Below, in pieces: positions 8,508 through 17,587 of a DNA stretch of 64,000 bases. Position 1 is the stretch's first letter, and every line of letters begins with the position of its first letter. The DNA is taken from positions 199,121-263,120 of the forward strand of contig NZ_JAETWA010000042.1 of assembly GCF_016774335.1 (NCBI RefSeq), in the 5' to 3' direction. The notes beneath the pieces were generated by a model, which ran no database searches, was not told where the DNA came from, and saw only the letters and a program-made list of their open reading frames with translations. The translations under genes and the position numbers were made by a program. The DNA comes from Luteimonas saliphila (GTDB taxonomy: Bacteria > Pseudomonadota > Gammaproteobacteria > Xanthomonadales > Xanthomonadaceae).

Positions 8508-11500
8508 ATGGTGAAGACGGCCTTGTCGCGGACATCGGTGCGCGACGCTGCGTTGGTCCTGCTGATCATTGGCAGCCTGCTGGCCCCGCTGGACTTCTTT
8601 CTCAGGGACCTGCATGCGCAGGATGGCGAGAAGAACGTCCCGGTTACGGCACCGGATGTGGAATCCGACAAGGTCTCCGCGATCGCAGCGGAGTTCCGCG
8701 TGGACGAATCGGGAGCCGCAACCTACTCGATCCCCATCTACACCGTGCCCGGTACCGCGGGCGTTGCTCCCAAGCTGTCGCTGAACTATTCCAGCCAGGG
8801 CGGCTACGGGCCCTTGGGGAAGGGGTGGTCGATCGGCGGACTGTCGTCGATCACCCGTTGCCGGGCGACGCGCGAGGCCGGCGATTTCATCAGCGGTGGG
8901 GCGCCGACCGATGGCAATCCGCAGCCGATCAACTTCTCTACTAGCGACAAGTATTGCCTGGACGGACAGCGCCTGATCCCCGCGCAAACGCTCAGCTGTA
9001 CGCCTCCTGCCGGCTGGTCGGCGCAAGAGCTGCACACCGAGGTGCAGTCGTTCCAGCGCGTCTGCCTTTACCAGCAGTCCGGTGCCAACGGGCCTGCCTT
9101 CTTTACTGTCGACCGCAAGGACGGCTCCACCAGCTGGTATGGCGACCGCGACAACAACACCACTGCGAATCGTCCCGACGGCTATGTCGAGACCAACGCA
9201 GCCGGCCATACCAGCAAGGCCTTCGTCTGGGCGCAAACCCGGCTCCAGGACTCGACCGGCAACTACATCGATTACCTCTACCACGAGAATCCGGGAACGC
9301 CCGCGGCGTCGGTCGAACACCTCCTGAAAGAGGTCCGCTTCACCGGCAAGACGGTCCTGGCGGGACAAACAGGCACGGCGCTCGCGCCATACGCCAAGGT
9401 GCTGTTCAACTACGCGTGGCGTCCTGAAGCGAAGCGCGCGGTGGGATACGCCAGCGGCGCCACGTTCGTGCAACGGTGGCAGCTGGCGAACATCCAGAGT
9501 TGCACCACCGCAGCCGACGGACAGTGCACGACAGCGAGCCAGGCACGGTTCTACGAATTGGGATACGGCACATCCGCCTCGGGAAGCAATCTCGATGTGC
9601 TCACAAGCGTGCTCGAGTGCAAGGATGGCTCGAAGGCCGTTTGCGCGTCCCCCACCACGTTCCAGTGGAGCAACGGCGGCTACGATTTCTCGACCAACGA
9701 GAGCGCCGCGAATCCGGCCAACCTCACCACCGACAACTTCCGCAGCTTCAAGCTCGGCGACATCAATGGCGATGGACGACTCGACATGGCCCTGCTGTAC
9801 CAGGCCGGGTCCGGCTGCGTGAACGGTAGCTGGGTAGTCACCATGGTTAGCAGCTTTAATGCTACCGGCACTCCTGCATATCCGGATACGCAGTACAACT
9901 GCGTACCTGCGAAAGTCTACGACCGGGGCGATGGCACCTGGCACCTTCTGGATTACGACGGGGACGGAAGGGACGACCTGTTCGTGTCCAGCGCAACCGG
10001 TCAGGGGTGGAAGGTGCATCCTTCCACCGGTACCGGCTTCAACATGTCCTTGAACCTGATTGCCGCCCTGCCAGCCATTCCTTCTGTCGACAACGCCGGC
10101 CTGCAGGTGCAGATCGCGGACCTCAACGGCGACGGCCTGACCGACATCGTCTATCCCGGCGCGGGCGCGAACGCCACGATGCGCGCGCGCCTGATGGAGC
10201 GTCAGGGCGGCAGCTTCGGCTGGGGTGCCGAACGCACATTCAGTGTGAACGTCACCTCCATCCTCCAGCAGTACGGGTGCTTGCCGACGTTTCCGCCTGG
10301 CCCCGATCCCTACACCCCACAGTGCGACTGGTGGGTGTCCTCGATGCCGACCACCAAGACCGGCTTCACGCAGCTTGCGGACTTCAATGGCGATGCCGCC
10401 TCCGACCTGCTGCTGTCGATCACCGTGCGTACCCGCACCTGGACTGGTCTGCCGGGGTGCATGATCGAGCCGCTGAGCATCCAGGACCGCGGATTGAATG
10501 GCGCGGATCAGGCGGAAACGCTTCGTTACGGCCCCTCCGCATCCGCCGTCGAAATGCGCTCTCCTGCCGTGAAGGCACCTATCGAATGCTACGAGGTCAC
10601 CCATTACGACCATCTGCATGCAATGGTGCCCGGGCAAACGACGGCAAGCACGATTCCCCTGGCGTCGTACTCCTTAATCACGACAGGCAACCCGCATGCG
10701 ATCACCCTGGCCGATGCCAACGGTGACGGTCTCACCGATGTCTTCATTCGAACGAATTCCAGTGCGGACTGGAACTATCGCCTGAACCGGGGCGATGGCT
10801 TCCTCAGCTGGAATCCGCTGCCCCTGGTCAGCTATCGCGACCAGGCGAGGTTCGTTGACGTCAATGGAGATGGCCGGGCGGACATGCTTCAGCTGGCCAA
10901 CATGGGTGCGTACAAGGCCTATCAGGTCCGGTACGCGCTCCCGAGCGGAGGCTATGCACCCGTCGTTGCGCTCCCAGGAGGCAATGCCCGCCTGTGCAAC
11001 ACGTCGGGATGCAACGAGAACCTGCGAGTTCCGGTCTTCGCCGATCTCGATGGCGACGGGAACCTGGACTTCCAGTCCTTCAACGTCGCTTCCAGCTCGC
11101 TCGGGTTGACCGTCGCCAGGAGCAATACTCGGTTCAAGCCGCGGGATGTCATTACCCAGGTCACCAACGGCTTTGGGGCCATCACCAATATCTACTATGC
11201 GCCCCTGACCAACAATGCACTTTACAGGCGCGACTCCGGAAGCCGGAACGCGACCAACTGGGGACGGGGGTCGCCGGTGAGCGATCTGTTGATGCCGATG
11301 TACGCCGTCTCGGCGGTATCGAGCAGTTCACCTCAGGACGGAAATCCGAACGCAGTGGCCACGGTCCACTATAGGTACGCGGGCGCCAAGATGCAGGCCG
11401 GCGGGCGTGGCTTCCTCGGGTTCCGCGAGATCGTGACCTACGATCCGAACCAAGTGGCAAACCAGCACGTGGTCACCAGCACGCTCTACGCACAGAACTT

Positions 11501-14500
11501 CCCGTTCGTCGGGATGCCTGCGGAGACGGTCAAGCGAGTGGTCAACGCTACCTTCAGCGTGCCTGCGTGCCTGGGCGCGGCGATCACCAACAACTGCTTC
11601 TCGACGCCAGGGCAGGCCTTCCCCGCGCTTACCGGGACTATCTTTTCAAGAAGTACCCAAGTCTGGGAGGCCGATCGCGATATCGGCGTCAACACTGTCG
11701 GCTTTGCGCCCGGCGTGCAGGCTGCGCTACATGTACGGACAGCGGGCTCCGAGGAAGATGTGCGTGACCCGGCAAGTGGCGCCATCACGAGCAAGGTTGC
11801 CACCACGTTCGGGTATGGTGCGTACGGCAACGTGCTGTTGACCGACGTCAGCACCTCCGACGCGGCGAATGCACTGTTGTACACAGTGACCACTTCGAAC
11901 ACCTATGCCCAGGACAATGCTGCCAAATGGCGTCTCGGCCGCTTGACCCATTCGATTGTCACGCATTCGCGACCCGGTGTCAGTTCGGTGGTGAGGAAGA
12001 CGGCGTTCAACTATGCGATGGGTGGCGCCGCGACGGGGCTGCTCGATGTCGAGCGGACCGGCTACACCGAGAGCAATGGCAGCGGTGCGGCCGACCAGAA
12101 TCTGCTCAAGATCCACACGCTGGACTCGTACGGCAACCGCACCATGACGCGCATCTGCGCCAACGCCAATGGCCTTCCTTCGGGCACCGACTGCAATGCC
12201 GCGCTCACCCAGTTCCGGCCCGCGAACGCGCGGACGATCCATCGCTACAGCAAGACCGTCTTCGACAGCCGCGGCCGTTTCCCGACCGAGACCTGGGAAC
12301 CCTTCTGGAACGGCACGGGCGCGGTGGAGCGCAAGACCTCCACGGTGCACGCGCGCAACATGTTTGGCGATGTCACCCATGCCTCCGACATCAACGGCGT
12401 GCAGACCCGCGCCCTGTACGGCACCATGGGCCGTCCCTACTACACGTGGCAGCAGACGACGGTAGGCGGCCTCGAGACCGATGCCGCCAGTGGCGTACGC
12501 TCGGCGACCCGCTACCGCTGGTGCGGAACCGCTGCGGGCGAGGTGACCTGCCCCACGGGTGCGAAGTTCCGACAGGAGACGTTGACCACCGATGCGCCCG
12601 GCCAGTGGACCTATCTGGACGTGCTTGGCCGTCCAATCATGCAGGCGACGCAGACGTTCAATGTCGGCGTTTCCGGCAAGGATGTCAGCGCGGTCTGCAC
12701 CACCTACGACCTGACTGGCAAGCCGCGCCGCGTCTCGAACCCCTTCTTCCTGGCCGGCACCGCCGGCAGCAACGGCCCGACGATCGCAGCCGGCGCGTGT
12801 ACGGCAACGAGCCTGCTATGGACCACCACGACCTACGATGTGCTGGGCCGTCCAATCGCGATCAGCACGCCGGACGGCGTGTCCGCCGACAGCTATGCCA
12901 CGGCGACGACGGCCTACAACGGCCTGACCACAACCGTCACCGATCCGCGCGGAAAGACCACGAGCTCGCTCAACTGGGCCACCGGTGAACTCCGGCGCGT
13001 CACCGACGCGAACGGGACCAACATCAGTTATGCCTACCAGGCGGACGGTTCGGTCGTGCGCGTAGACCGCGATGCGGGGCGCGGCACGGTGCGTAACTCG
13101 TTTGTCTACGATTCGCTGGGGCGCAAGCTCCAGCAGACCGATCCCGACGCCGGCGTCACCACGTTCGAGTACAACGCCCTGGGTGAGCTGACGGCGCAGG
13201 TGGATGCCGCGGGCAACCGCATCGAGAACTGGTACGACGCGCGTGGTCGGGTCTGGCGCAAGGTCGCCAAGCGCGCGGACGGGCTGACCGAGTCCGAGTC
13301 GCTGTTCAACTTCGACACGGCCACGTACGGCGCAGGCAAGCCTGCGAGCGAAAGCATTACCGGCACCTACGATGGCTGGATCGGACAGGCGGGCACTTCG
13401 CTGGCGCAGAGCCGCACCTACACCTACGACGCGCTGGGCCGGCCCTATGGGGGCACGACCACCATCGATGGCGTGGCCTACCCGGCGGCCGTCCGTTACG
13501 ACGTCCGCGGACGTGTGTGGAAGCAGCAGGATGCAAGCGGCCGTTGGGCGCTGAACCAGTACAACGCTCTCGGCCACCTGCGGGCGATCTGCGACACCAC
13601 CGAAGCCGCCACAACCACGGGCTGTCCCGGGTCCACCGTTCCCACCGATCCCAACGCGCGCACCGCCGTCATCTACCTCGAGGCCGACGCGCGCGGGAAC
13701 ATCATCCGCGAGCGCAGAGCCCAGTCGGCCGACATGGATGTCGTGCGCGAGTACTGGCCGAGGTCTGGCCGCATCTCCGGTATCTGCGCCGGCAATGCCG
13801 CCACCTGCGGATTGATGGACGAAGGCTACGCATGGGATGCCGCAGGCAACCTCACCACCACCCAGAAGGAGACCCGTTACCTGGAGGTCTACAGCTACGA
13901 CAACCTCAGCCGGCTGACCCTGGCCAGGGCGACGATGGTGGCGGGTGCGACGGCCAATACCACTACCTTCACCGGCAGCTACGACGCCGTAGGCAACATC
14001 TGCAAGGTCTACGGCACGCCCTTCACGTACGAGGGCAGGGGCGGCTGTGGTACGGGAACGCTCGAAGGCGGCGGTGGTACCGGCACGACCGGGCCGCACC
14101 GCGTGCGGCAGACGACCAGCGCAAGCGGTGTGGTCAGCGACTACTACTACGACATCCGTGGCAACCAGACCCTGCGCGACCAGTCGGGCACCGCAGGCGA
14201 CCGCCTGATCCGGTACAGCCTGGACAACAAGGCCTACGAGATCGTCCTGGGCGGTACGGTGAGGACACGGTTCTGGTACGGCACGGACGGCCAGCGCTAC
14301 AAGCGCGTCCACGACGGCAAGACGACGCTGTACCTGGGCAACGTGGAGATCGAGACCGTCGGGGGCGTCAAGACGATCAAGCGCAAGGTCGCCGGTGTTC
14401 TGCAACAGAGCATCGTCGGCACGGCGGTCACGACCCATTACCTGTTTCACGACCAGCTGGGCAGCGTGGTGCGCACCACCACCGCCACCGGCACCATCGT

Positions 14501-15854
14501 CGACAACCTCGACTATCGGCATTTCGGGTACCGCCGCAGCTTCACTAACCCGGCAGGGGTCACCGAGACGGGATCGAGCGTCACTTCGCGCGGGTTCACC
14601 GGCCATGAGCACGTGGATGGCACCAATATCGGTGTGATCCACATGAACGGGCGGATCTACGATCCGCAGTTGCATCGGTTCCTGCAGGCGGATCCGATGA
14701 TCCAGGCGCCGGGCAACCTGCAGAGCTGGAATGCGTACACGTATGTGTTCAACAACCCACTCGCCTACACAGATCCCACAGGAATGTTCAGTTGGAGGCA
14801 GGTGCTCGGTATCGTGATCGCTGTCGTCGCGGTTGCGACGCAGCAGTATTGGGCTGTATCTACGGCTGCAAAGTTCTGGGGGACCGTGGCATTTGGGGCG
14901 CTTGCAGGCGGTGCTTCCACGGGTACTTGGCAAGGGGCGCTTTGGGGTGCCGTGTCAGCCGCCGCGTTCTTCGGCATAGGAGAGGCATTCGCGAATGCTG
15001 GAAACTGGGCTACGCAGGGAGACCAGATCTGGGGATCGGGATTGAATGCGGCCGGCTATGCAGCGAAGACAGTGGCCCATGGTGTCGCTGGAGGCGTGAT
15101 GTCCAAGCTGCAGGGTGGAAAGTTCGGACACGGATTCGCCAGTGCGGGCGTAACGCAGGCGTTCTCGGCAGGTATCGATCGCATTGGCGGTGGCGCCAGC
15201 AACTACGCGGCTGCAAGGGTTGCCGCTGCTGCCGCGCTCGGAGGAACAGCCTCTGTACTATCGGGCGGGAAGTTCGCGAATGGAGCAGTAACGGCAGCAT
15301 TCAGTAGGGCGTTCAACGAGGAGGTTCATCAGGAGCATGGTAAGTGGCCAAGTGATTTGAAGTACGAAAAGGATGAGCCTTCATACCATCGATATACGGA
15401 AGTAAACGAAATATGTGGGATCTCCGAGAACGGATGCACGCTTCAGAACGTTGGCGAACTGATGCTTGATGGGTACAACGCGCCGAGCTTTGGATTGCGA
15501 CCGCAAGGGGTCTCAGCGCCGGGGCAAGATCGTTTACTGTATGCATCTGCGTACGCGGGAATGGATCTGCCGGGGACTTATACCTTGCCAGGTGGGGTGA
15601 TACGGCAGATCGCTAACAGAGACGTTTACATGGCCACGAACGTTACTACTTGGAAGCACCCTCTGTTCCCAGGAGAGGTGAACCGGATGGTTATCCAGTC
15701 GGGCGGTAGAGTTTGGGCTGTTACGCATGGAGTTGGCTACAACGCCTACTCCAGCAGGCTCGGTGCATCTGCGAATCTCCTCGCTGGGCCTAGGATGTTC
15801 CGAGATCAGGATCGAGCGCTTCAAAGGGCTTGGAGGTCAAAATATGGAAACTAG
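8508..15854 (+). CDS. Giant SpvB/FG-GAP/RHS polymorphic toxin with variable C-terminal tip
   Basis: 2448-residue cell-surface or secreted RHS protein. The N-terminal hydrophobic segment (AALVLLIIGSLLAPLDFF) resembles a signal/anchor. An SpvB-like domain follows (YSIPIYTVPGTAG, then GYGPLGKGWSIGGLSSITRC). About seven FG-GAP/VCBS calcium-site repeats lie between residues 417 and 850 (DINGDGRLD, DYDGDGRDD, DLNGDGLTD, DANGDGLTD and others). YD/RHS repeats (YDSLGRKLQQ, YNALGELTAQ, YDARGRVWRK) occupy about 1270-2050, and the RHS core ends in RFLQADP and DPTG at residue 2092. After DPTG comes a hydrophobic Gly/Ala-rich linker, and the last 175 or so residues form a tip I do not recognise. Base composition falls sharply there (24 of 60 G+C in the line 15361-15420). 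The start at ATG 8508 was chosen over an upstream TTG at 8487. By family knowledge such tips are toxins released into competitors. Confidence 0.85.
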   Translation: MVKTALSRTSVRDAALVLLIIGSLLAPLDFFLRDLHAQDGEKNVPVTAPDVESDKVSAIAAEFRVDESGAATYSIPIYTVPGTAGVAPKLSLNYSSQGGYGPLGKGWSIGGLSSITRCRATREAGDFISGGAPTDGNPQPINFSTSDKYCLDGQRLIPAQTLSCTPPAGWSAQELHTEVQSFQRVCLYQQSGANGPAFFTVDRKDGSTSWYGDRDNNTTANRPDGYVETNAAGHTSKAFVWAQTRLQDSTGNYIDYLYHENPGTPAASVEHLLKEVRFTGKTVLAGQTGTALAPYAKVLFNYAWRPEAKRAVGYASGATFVQRWQLANIQSCTTAADGQCTTASQARFYELGYGTSASGSNLDVLTSVLECKDGSKAVCASPTTFQWSNGGYDFSTNESAANPANLTTDNFRSFKLGDINGDGRLDMALLYQAGSGCVNGSWVVTMVSSFNATGTPAYPDTQYNCVPAKVYDRGDGTWHLLDYDGDGRDDLFVSSATGQGWKVHPSTGTGFNMSLNLIAALPAIPSVDNAGLQVQIADLNGDGLTDIVYPGAGANATMRARLMERQGGSFGWGAERTFSVNVTSILQQYGCLPTFPPGPDPYTPQCDWWVSSMPTTKTGFTQLADFNGDAASDLLLSITVRTRTWTGLPGCMIEPLSIQDRGLNGADQAETLRYGPSASAVEMRSPAVKAPIECYEVTHYDHLHAMVPGQTTASTIPLASYSLITTGNPHAITLADANGDGLTDVFIRTNSSADWNYRLNRGDGFLSWNPLPLVSYRDQARFVDVNGDGRADMLQLANMGAYKAYQVRYALPSGGYAPVVALPGGNARLCNTSGCNENLRVPVFADLDGDGNLDFQSFNVASSSLGLTVARSNTRFKPRDVITQVTNGFGAITNIYYAPLTNNALYRRDSGSRNATNWGRGSPVSDLLMPMYAVSAVSSSSPQDGNPNAVATVHYRYAGAKMQAGGRGFLGFREIVTYDPNQVANQHVVTSTLYAQNFPFVGMPAETVKRVVNATFSVPACLGAAITNNCFSTPGQAFPALTGTIFSRSTQVWEADRDIGVNTVGFAPGVQAALHVRTAGSEEDVRDPASGAITSKVATTFGYGAYGNVLLTDVSTSDAANALLYTVTTSNTYAQDNAAKWRLGRLTHSIVTHSRPGVSSVVRKTAFNYAMGGAATGLLDVERTGYTESNGSGAADQNLLKIHTLDSYGNRTMTRICANANGLPSGTDCNAALTQFRPANARTIHRYSKTVFDSRGRFPTETWEPFWNGTGAVERKTSTVHARNMFGDVTHASDINGVQTRALYGTMGRPYYTWQQTTVGGLETDAASGVRSATRYRWCGTAAGEVTCPTGAKFRQETLTTDAPGQWTYLDVLGRPIMQATQTFNVGVSGKDVSAVCTTYDLTGKPRRVSNPFFLAGTAGSNGPTIAAGACTATSLLWTTTTYDVLGRPIAISTPDGVSADSYATATTAYNGLTTTVTDPRGKTTSSLNWATGELRRVTDANGTNISYAYQADGSVVRVDRDAGRGTVRNSFVYDSLGRKLQQTDPDAGVTTFEYNALGELTAQVDAAGNRIENWYDARGRVWRKVAKRADGLTESESLFNFDTATYGAGKPASESITGTYDGWIGQAGTSLAQSRTYTYDALGRPYGGTTTIDGVAYPAAVRYDVRGRVWKQQDASGRWALNQYNALGHLRAICDTTEAATTTGCPGSTVPTDPNARTAVIYLEADARGNIIRERRAQSADMDVVREYWPRSGRISGICAGNAATCGLMDEGYAWDAAGNLTTTQKETRYLEVYSYDNLSRLTLARATMVAGATANTTTFTGSYDAVGNICKVYGTPFTYEGRGGCGTGTLEGGGGTGTTGPHRVRQTTSASGVVSDYYYDIRGNQTLRDQSGTAGDRLIRYSLDNKAYEIVLGGTVRTRFWYGTDGQRYKRVHDGKTTLYLGNVEIETVGGVKTIKRKVAGVLQQSIVGTAVTTHYLFHDQLGSVVRTTTATGTIVDNLDYRHFGYRRSFTNPAGVTETGSSVTSRGFTGHEHVDGTNIGVIHMNGRIYDPQLHRFLQADPMIQAPGNLQSWNAYTYVFNNPLAYTDPTGMFSWRQVLGIVIAVVAVATQQYWAVSTAAKFWGTVAFGALAGGASTGTWQGALWGAVSAAAFFGIGEAFANAGNWATQGDQIWGSGLNAAGYAAKTVAHGVAGGVMSKLQGGKFGHGFASAGVTQAFSAGIDRIGGGASNYAAARVAAAAALGGTASVLSGGKFANGAVTAAFSRAFNEEVHQEHGKWPSDLKYEKDEPSYHRYTEVNEICGISENGCTLQNVGELMLDGYNAPSFGLRPQGVSAPGQDRLLYASAYAGMDLPGTYTLPGGVIRQIANRDVYMATNVTTWKHPLFPGEVNRMVIQSGGRVWAVTHGVGYNAYSSRLGASANLLAGPRMFRDQDRALQRAWRSKYGN

Positions 15855-16314
15855 CGCGGTGAGCACTGTCCCGAGGAAATTGCTACTAGGGTTGCTCCTC
15901 TTGCTCGCGGTTTGGATGATCCAGATGCTTGTTTTCCTGGCCCCAGACATTGTTCGGGGTAAGATCGTTCCAATTGGACTAGCGCGAAATAGCGCCAACT
16001 TTGTCGTGTCTCTGCTGGTCCCTTCAGCGGTGTGGTTGATAGTTTCATCACTCTTGAAGCGTCCCGGCTCGCCCCTCAGATTTTCAGGGGCACTGATTTT
16101 GTGGACAATGTCTTTGGCGGTCTTTAGCGACTATTCGGGGGTTGTGAAAAGAGTCTTTCTGGACAGCGGCGGCGCGCTGTCAGAGGGTTTCTTCCGTTCT
16201 AGTCAACTCCATCTGATCGGTCGAGATGTTTTATGGTTCACGCTCCTGTTTATTTCGTTCACTGCTGGATATCTTTTCTTCGAATCTCGAGTCGGAAGGG
16301 AGAGGGCAAGCTAG
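15844..16314 (+). CDS. Four-helix membrane protein, putative immunity protein
   Basis: 156 residues, no family recognised. The ATG at 15844 lies inside the last codons of the RHS gene (11-base overlap, different frame), implying translational coupling. Four hydrophobic segments are visible: around residues 12-33 (LLLGLLLLLAVWMIQMLVFL), 52-70 (FVVSLLVPSAVWLIVSSLL), 79-99 (ALILWTMSLAVF) and 128-146 (WFTLLFISFTAGYLFF). G+C is about 48-50% in two sampled 60-base lines, well below the surrounding chromosome and like the toxin tip. Position right after an RHS tip is the classic immunity-gene slot; a membrane immunity protein would fit a toxin acting at the envelope. The TAG stop lies within the IS target duplication, so the gene remains intact. 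The function is inference. Confidence 0.6.
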   Translation: METSAVSTVPRKLLLGLLLLLAVWMIQMLVFLAPDIVRGKIVPIGLARNSANFVVSLLVPSAVWLIVSSLLKRPGSPLRFSGALILWTMSLAVFSDYSGVVKRVFLDSGGALSEGFFRSSQLHLIGRDVLWFTLLFISFTAGYLFFESRVGRERAS

Positions 16315-17494
16315 GGATCCTCTGAACAAGCCGCTCCCGATCAGCGACACTATCGGCAGCTGATCGAAGGGACGACGCGATGACGCAACTGAGCTTCTCC
16401 GACGCCGAGCATGCAGGCAAGCGCAAGCAGACCCGGCGCGAGATATTCCTGGGCGAGATGGAGCAGGTGGTGCCGTGGAAAGCGCTGCTGGCATTGATCG
16501 AGCCGCACTACCCGAAAGCCGGTCGGGGCCGTCACCCCTACGCGATGGACGCGATGCTGCGCATCCACCTGCTGCAGCAGTGGTACGCATTGAGCGATCC
16601 GGCGATGGAGGAAGCGTTGTACGAGATCGCCTCGATGCGGCAGTTCGCCCGATTGTCGCTGCTGGAGGCGATCCCTGACGAGACGACGATCCTGAACTTC
16701 CGTCACCTGCTGGAGGGGCACGATCTGTCCAAGCGGATGCTGGAGGCAGTCAACGGCCATTTGATCAAACGCGGCCTGCTGCTGCGCCAGGGCACGATCG
16801 TGGATGCGACGATCATCGATGCGCCCAGTTCGACGAAGAACAGTCTCGGCACGCGCGACCCCGAGATGTACCAGACGAAGAAGGGCAACCAGTGGTTCTT
16901 CGGGATGAAGGCGCATATCGGCGTGGACCGGGATTCGGGACTGGTGCACACGGTGTTGTCGACGGCGGCGAACGTGGCGGATGTGACGCAGACCGACAAG
17001 CTGCTGCATCGCAAGGAGCAGTCGGTGTATGGCGATGCCGGCTACACGGGCGCGGACAAGCGCGGCGAAGTGAAGGGCAAGAAGATCCGCTGGAACATCG
17101 CCGAGCGCCGGAGCCGGATCAAGGCGTTGTCGGAAGGCGAACTGAAGGATGTGAGTGAGCTGATCGAACACCTGATCGCGAAAGTGCGCTCGCGCGTGGA
17201 GCACCCGTTCCGGGTGATCAAACGGCAGTTCGGCCATACCAAGGTGCGCTACCGGGGCCTGGCCAAGAACGGCGCCCAGTTGAACGTGCTGTTCGCCTTG
17301 TCGAACCTGTGGATGGTGCGCAGGCGATTGCTGGCGATGACAGGGAAGGTGCGTCCGCAGGTCGGAAAGAACAGGGATGTGCAGGTCATTCCGGCCTGAA
17401 ATTCCCGTAAATGCAGAAACATGCGCATCGAATCCATGAATGCAGGCGCAGGTTCCAATGTGTCGCTCAGCTCGACGGCTTGTTCAGACCTTCC
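16315..17494 (+). mobile_element. Complete IS5-family insertion sequence, 1180 bp
   Basis: Ends are GGATCCTCTGAACAAGCCG on the left and, read inward, GGAAGGTCTGAACAAGCCG on the right, 16 of 19 matching. The flanks are a 4-base target duplication CTAG (16311-16314 and 17495-17498), the usual IS5-group target. It carries one intact transposase and appears recently inserted. The left CTAG supplies the stop codon of the putative immunity gene, and the right CTAG ends a minus-strand coding remnant. Confidence 0.9.
16380..17399 (+). CDS. IS5-family DDE transposase
   Basis: 339-residue transposase, full length for the group. It has an N-terminal DUF772-like domain (MDAMLRIHLLQQWYALSDPA) followed by the DDE catalytic domain. 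The catalytic acids are at about residues 142 (VDATIIDAP), 219 (YGDAGYTGADKR) and 274 (VEHPFRVIKRQFG), with the Y(2)R(3)E(6)K-type motif around the Glu. No frameshift is seen, so it is probably active. It is the only gene of the element at 16315-17494 and starts 65 bases inside the left end. Confidence 0.95.
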   Translation: MTQLSFSDAEHAGKRKQTRREIFLGEMEQVVPWKALLALIEPHYPKAGRGRHPYAMDAMLRIHLLQQWYALSDPAMEEALYEIASMRQFARLSLLEAIPDETTILNFRHLLEGHDLSKRMLEAVNGHLIKRGLLLRQGTIVDATIIDAPSSTKNSLGTRDPEMYQTKKGNQWFFGMKAHIGVDRDSGLVHTVLSTAANVADVTQTDKLLHRKEQSVYGDAGYTGADKRGEVKGKKIRWNIAERRSRIKALSEGELKDVSELIEHLIAKVRSRVEHPFRVIKRQFGHTKVRYRGLAKNGAQLNVLFALSNLWMVRRRLLAMTGKVRPQVGKNRDVQVIPA

Positions 17495-17587
17495 CTAGAT
17501 CTTTACGATCTTCACGCGCTGTCCAATTTCACGTAGTTTCTTAGCTACCGACTCTAGAATCTCCTTATTCGCCTTTTGGCATACCTC
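17495..17587 (-). pseudogene. 3' coding remnant of an unknown gene at the island edge
   Basis: On the minus strand, 31 codons without a start encode a Lys-rich helix-like peptide containing ANKEILESVAKKLREIGQRV and end at a TAG lying in the IS target duplication. The sequence is AT-richer than the permease next to it. It looks like the last codons of a gene whose body is gone, perhaps another toxin-tip cassette. It could be chance; there is no ATG and no known family. Confidence 0.3.

Noticed and set aside
8163..10637. 824-residue minus-strand frame under the RHS gene
   Set aside because: Antisense shadow of the FG-GAP region; low-complexity composition and no recognisable domain.
12816..14933. 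705-residue minus-strand frame under the RHS repeats
   Set aside because: Antisense shadow of the YD repeats; no domain match or ribosome site.
8508..15854. Reading the RHS gene as a Tc-toxin B/C subunit
   Set aside because: The SpvB-like start and RHS core are shared with TcB/TcC, but there is no TcA gene, and the signal-like N-terminus and C-terminal tip with downstream small gene fit a standalone RHS polymorphic toxin better.
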